Assembly: GCA_013696785.1 (NCBI GenBank)
Contig: JACCXW010000245.1
Location: 1 to 15,234 of the forward strand
From: Geodermatophilaceae bacterium
GTDB taxonomy: Bacteria; Actinomycetota; Actinomycetes; Mycobacteriales; Geodermatophilaceae
DNA: 15,234 nt
Reading direction: 5' to 3'
Below the pieces are notes generated by a model that was given only the letters and a program-made list of their open reading frames with translations, had not been told where the DNA came from and searched no databases. Position numbers and translations under genes: made by a program. Below are positions 12,599 through 15,234 of the stretch, piece by piece; within the stretch, counting starts at the first letter, position 1; the number at the start of each line of letters is the position of its first letter.

Positions 12599-15004
12599 CT
12601 ACGCCGCCGTGCGGGTCGGACGCGGGGCACAGCTCGCGCCGTAGCACCGTGGTATCGCCAGCCGGACCACCTGGGGGTCGTGGTCGCTGGCCTGGTCGGC
12701 GAACTCGGCGTTGACATGCACCACGTCGTACGCGAACGCCGGCCGTCCGAACCGCTGCAGCAGCGACGGCGACAGCAGGGTGTGGTCCAACGCCTGCGAG
12801 TTGCCCTCGAAGACGTAGGTGTACTGCTCGGGCAGCGGCAGGGTGGAGATCAGGTTCTGCAGACTGCCGGTCGACTCCAGGATCCCCATGGTCTCGGAGA
12901 ACTGGAAGTCGTTGATGTCTCCCAGCACGACGACCCTGGCTCGCGGGTCACTGGCCAGCAGGTCGTCGGCGAAGGCGCGGACCAGTTCGGCCTGCTGATG
13001 GCGCTGGTTCTCCGAGCTGCGGATCGGCGGCTGGGTGGCACCGAAGAGGGCGTTGTCGCCTCCCTTGGAATTGAAGTGGTTGGCGACGATGAACAGAGTC
13101 TGCCCACGGTAGGTGAACTCGCCGGCTAGCGGCTTGCGGCTATTGGTCCAGGCCGGGTCGGCGGGCTCGATCCGGCCCGGCGAGATGCTCAGCGCGGTCC
13201 TGCCGTCGATCGTGACCACCTGGACCGGCGTGGTCGAGTCCCCGCCGGGGCGGTCCACGAACGCCAGGCCGCGGTCGGTCCGGAACAGGAAGCCGACCCG
13301 GATGTTGCCGCCAGGCTGGCCGCCGTCCTGACCGTCGACCGGGTCGATCTGCCGGTAGTCGTACGTCGGTCCGCCGGCCGCGGCGATCGCCGCGATGAAT
13401 GCCTCGAACGTCGCCGACGCGTCGACGATCCCGGAGTTCGTCGGGCCGTCGTTGTCCTGGATCTCCTCCACGGCGAGCACGTCTGGGGACAGCAAATTGT
13501 CGACCACGATCGAGGCGAGCTGGGCGAACTTGGCCGGGTCGCTGTTGGCCGCGAGGTTCTCGACGTTCATGGTCGCCACCGCGAGCTGGCCGGCCCCCGG
13601 TGCGGTGGTGACCTCCCGCTGCAGGCCACCGGCGGCCAGCGCCGGCGCCGTCGTGACGAGGAACTTGAAGTTGCCGAAGCTGTAGTCCTGCACGCCCACC
13701 GTTGCCCCGGACAGCGTGTCGCCGACGTTGGCCAGCGGCATGTTGCCGGCGCCGATCAGCGCGTCGTCGAGGATGATCCGCTCGGGGTTGAAGTCGTTCG
13801 GTCGGATGACGATGCCGCCCCGGGTCGTACGGACGCCGCCGTTGACGACGACCGGCAGCTCACCGAAGCCGTTGGTCGGGCCGACCACCTGGGCGTCGTT
13901 GACCTGCAGGAGCATGCCCTCCAGGGACTCGTAGAAGTCGATGCCGTCGGTGTTCGGCTGGAACGCGCTGAACCGGTCGTCCTCGATCACCACGGTGGGT
14001 GGGACACGCCCGCCCGGGCCGACCAGGGTCGGCGCGATCGGAGCTTGCGGATCGCCGGGCGTGACCGTCGGGCCGACGAGCTCGGTTGTCGCGAGCTCAC
14101 CGGCGAAGCCGAACTCATCGACTGTGCCGTCGACGAGAACGCTGTCGCCGACCGCCACCGCTGGGGCCGAGCCGGTGAAGACGAGGATGCCCTCGCTGGT
14201 CGCCGGGTCGGCATCCGGGGACGGGTCCTGCATCCAGAACCGGTTGGCCGCCACCGCCGTCACGACGCCGGGCACGTCCACGACGAATTCATCGAGGTAC
14301 GGCGAGGTGTGCGTTGCACCTTGGATGTCATGGATGAGCAGGTCCTCGATGCCGACGGGCGGGGGTGCCGCGCAGTCCTCGCCGCAGTTCGCCGGCGTCG
14401 GCGCGCCCTCGGTGAAGTCGTTGGCGTTGTGATCGGTGTCGGTTCCGGTCGCGTCCCGCGCCGCCGACGTGGTCGCGGTCAGCGCGACCCCGGTCGGCGC
14501 GGTTTCAAAGTCGGTTGCCGTGCCGTAGCCGACGAGGTCACGGACAGCGGGCACCGCGGAGCAGCTGCCCGCAGCGCCTCCGCACGTGAGCGCCGTCGAG
14601 TCGGTGACCAGCGCGACCTTGCCGGAGCTGCCGCTCATGGCGATCGTCCCGGGCACGTCCACGGGCGGGAGGTCGAAGGTCCCCCCGCTGCCGAAGCCCT
14701 CACCGACGAGGTACGAACGGCCGGGCGGGATCACGCCTACCAGCTGAGTGACCTGCCACGAGACCCCGGTCGACGACGCGTACTGGACCGACCAGCCCTC
14801 GACGCTGACCTCGGCGGCGCCGCGGTTGTACAGCTCGATAAAGTCCTGCTTCAGGGTGGCGCCGGTGTTGCCGCCGCCGCCGTATACCTCGCTGATGACG
14901 ACGTCGGGGGACACCGCCTGCGCGGAGCCGGCCATGGCCAGGCCGGTGACGGACAGGGCGGCCACTGTCGCGATGGACAGGGTGGCTCGAATGCGATTGC
15001 GCAC
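12599..15004 (-). CDS. Secreted ExeM/NucH-like nuclease with lamin-tail domain
   Basis: An 801-residue protein from the GTG at 15004, chosen because GAGGAG (15012-15017) precedes it by 7 bases. ATG 15022 is an alternative with no such signal. A Sec signal peptide (RNRIR, then a hydrophobic core, then GSAQA) should be cut near residue 30. A lamin-tail domain follows (about 31-170, DVVISEVYGGGG then FIELYNRG), then an OB-fold segment typical of extracellular nucleases (about 195-300, IHDIQGATHTSPYLD). An endonuclease/exonuclease/phosphatase domain ends the protein. Its catalytic residues are visible: Asn480 (MNVENL), Glu514 (VEEIQDND), the NHFNSKGGD loop, Asp696 and Asn698 (LGDINDF), and the base His775 (SDHDP). 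It should be an active metal-dependent nuclease outside the cell, releasing nucleotides from DNA. No cell-wall sorting signal or C-terminal membrane anchor is seen. Confidence 0.93.
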   Translation of the reverse strand: MRNRIRATLSIATVAALSVTGLAMAGSAQAVSPDVVISEVYGGGGNTGATLKQDFIELYNRGAAEVSVEGWSVQYASSTGVSWQVTQLVGVIPPGRSYLVGEGFGSGGTFDLPPVDVPGTIAMSGSSGKVALVTDSTALTCGGAAGSCSAVPAVRDLVGYGTATDFETAPTGVALTATTSAARDATGTDTDHNANDFTEGAPTPANCGEDCAAPPPVGIEDLLIHDIQGATHTSPYLDEFVVDVPGVVTAVAANRFWMQDPSPDADPATSEGILVFTGSAPAVAVGDSVLVDGTVDEFGFAGELATTELVGPTVTPGDPQAPIAPTLVGPGGRVPPTVVIEDDRFSAFQPNTDGIDFYESLEGMLLQVNDAQVVGPTNGFGELPVVVNGGVRTTRGGIVIRPNDFNPERIILDDALIGAGNMPLANVGDTLSGATVGVQDYSFGNFKFLVTTAPALAAGGLQREVTTAPGAGQLAVATMNVENLAANSDPAKFAQLASIVVDNLLSPDVLAVEEIQDNDGPTNSGIVDASATFEAFIAAIAAAGGPTYDYRQIDPVDGQDGGQPGGNIRVGFLFRTDRGLAFVDRPGGDSTTPVQVVTIDGRTALSISPGRIEPADPAWTNSRKPLAGEFTYRGQTLFIVANHFNSKGGDNALFGATQPPIRSSENQRHQQAELVRAFADDLLASDPRARVVVLGDINDFQFSETMGILESTGSLQNLISTLPLPEQYTYVFEGNSQALDHTLLSPSLLQRFGRPAFAYDVVHVNAEFADQASDHDPQVVRLAIPRCYGASCAPRPTRTAA

Positions 15005-15011
15005 GGGCGGG

Positions 15012-15017
15012 CTCCTC
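15012..15017 (-). promoter_or_regulatory. Ribosome binding site that sets the nuclease GTG start
   Basis: GAGGAG on the minus strand sits 7 bases before the GTG at 15004. This start gives a compact signal peptide with the basic stretch at its very N-terminus. Earlier in-frame starts (15022, 15064) lack a Shine-Dalgarno. Confidence 0.6.
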
Positions 15018-15080
15018 GGCATGGGTCGGCGGTCGTTCGTTACTACCAGTTGGGACCGACACACACCATGTACGGGAGAT

Positions 15081-15102
15081 GTTGGGTCAATGAATGCCCA
15101 AC
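15081..15102. promoter_or_regulatory. Inverted repeat GTTGGG-10-CCCAAC upstream of the nuclease gene
   Basis: Perfect 6-base arms around a 10-base spacer lie about 77 bases upstream of the nuclease start, where an operator could lie. On the minus strand a TTGACC (-35-like) overlaps it, but no convincing -10 at proper spacing follows. No PHO-box repeat, which one might expect for a secreted nuclease, is apparent. Confidence 0.25.
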
Positions 15103-15112
15103 GGCGCGCCCC

Positions 15113-15135
15113 CCGCTTGGCGTGGCTCGCAGCGG
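15113..15135 (-). terminator. Imperfect hairpin after the truncated right-edge gene
   Basis: CCGCT/AGCGG arms are extended by GCG/CGC after a 2-base bulge, with a TGGCT loop, and start 2 bases after the stop of the minus-strand gene at the right edge. It has 8 pairs and no T-run. A plausible but weak terminator. Confidence 0.3.
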
Positions 15136-15137
15136 AG

Positions 15138-15234
15138 CTAGCCGGTCGAGTCGTCCCAGTTGGCCGGATTCTTCCGGCTCGGTTGGACCCGGGGCGGCTC
15201 TCCGGGCATCTTCGGATGGTCCGGGGGATAGGGC
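15138..15234 (-). CDS. C-terminal end of an unidentified gene, truncated by the window edge
   Basis: An open frame of 31 codons ends in TAG at 15138-15140. It reads PYPPDHPKMPGEPPRV and ends NPANWDDSTG, so the tail is Pro-rich, polar and probably disordered. Codon choice is strongly G/C at third positions, like the confirmed genes. It is on the same strand as, and upstream of, the nuclease, with 133 bases between them. There is too little to name the product. Confidence 0.55.
   Translation of the reverse strand, partial: PYPPDHPKMPGEPPRVQPSRKNPANWDDSTG

Noticed and set aside
12212..13129. A 305-codon plus-strand frame antisense to msrB and the nuclease
   Set aside because: It is opposite two genes with complete catalytic motifs and its product is low-complexity and motif-free.

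Overview
The window looks like chromosomal DNA of a high-GC Gram-positive bacterium (Actinomycetota). The evidence is strong G/C bias at third codon positions, frequent GTG/TTG starts, an actinobacterial-type HemQ directly after a HemY-type oxidase, a MmyB-type XRE regulator and a Sec-exported ExeM/NucH-like nuclease. I cannot name the genus. I see no rRNA, tRNA, CRISPR array, integrase, transposase or phage gene.

Layout. 1-3060: a 967-residue metallopeptidase-like protein (93-2996, +) with an unusual HExxxH motif and a His/Cys-rich tail. It converges on a DUF4349 lipoprotein (3058-4020, -), and a 46-nt inverted repeat lies between them. 4111-6184: hemY and hemQ, translationally overlapped, supply the last steps of the coproporphyrin-dependent haem pathway. 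6133-10316: an accessory-looking block. It holds a MmyB-type XRE regulator whose 3' end overlaps hemQ, a probable RidA-family remnant, an alpha/beta hydrolase homologue that has lost its catalytic Ser and His, a monofunctional proline dehydrogenase, a small winged-helix-like protein, and an intact alpha/beta hydrolase paralogous to the degenerate one. 10313-12541: a class I methyltransferase in operon with the intact hydrolase, a small four-helix membrane protein, an FKBP-type prolyl isomerase and methionine sulfoxide reductase MsrB. 12599-15004: an exported endonuclease/exonuclease/phosphatase-fold nuclease with a lamin-tail domain. 15138-15234: the 3' end of one more minus-strand gene.

How the parts relate. 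As I recall it, Mycobacterium tuberculosis has hemY, hemQ, a class I methyltransferase and msrB adjacent (Rv2677c-Rv2674). Here the same four genes occur in the same order but are opened up by the regulator/hydrolase/ProDH block and by the membrane-protein/FKBP pair. The block therefore looks like an insertion into an otherwise conserved haem/redox neighbourhood. The regulator is divergent from the degenerate hydrolase and most likely controls it and the downstream proline dehydrogenase.

No clear new defence or mobile system is visible. The most unusual items are the HExxxH peptidase, the catalytically dead hydrolase paired with a sensor-type regulator and an intact paralogue, the overlapping hemQ/regulator 3' ends, and several well-formed inverted repeats in intergenic gaps.
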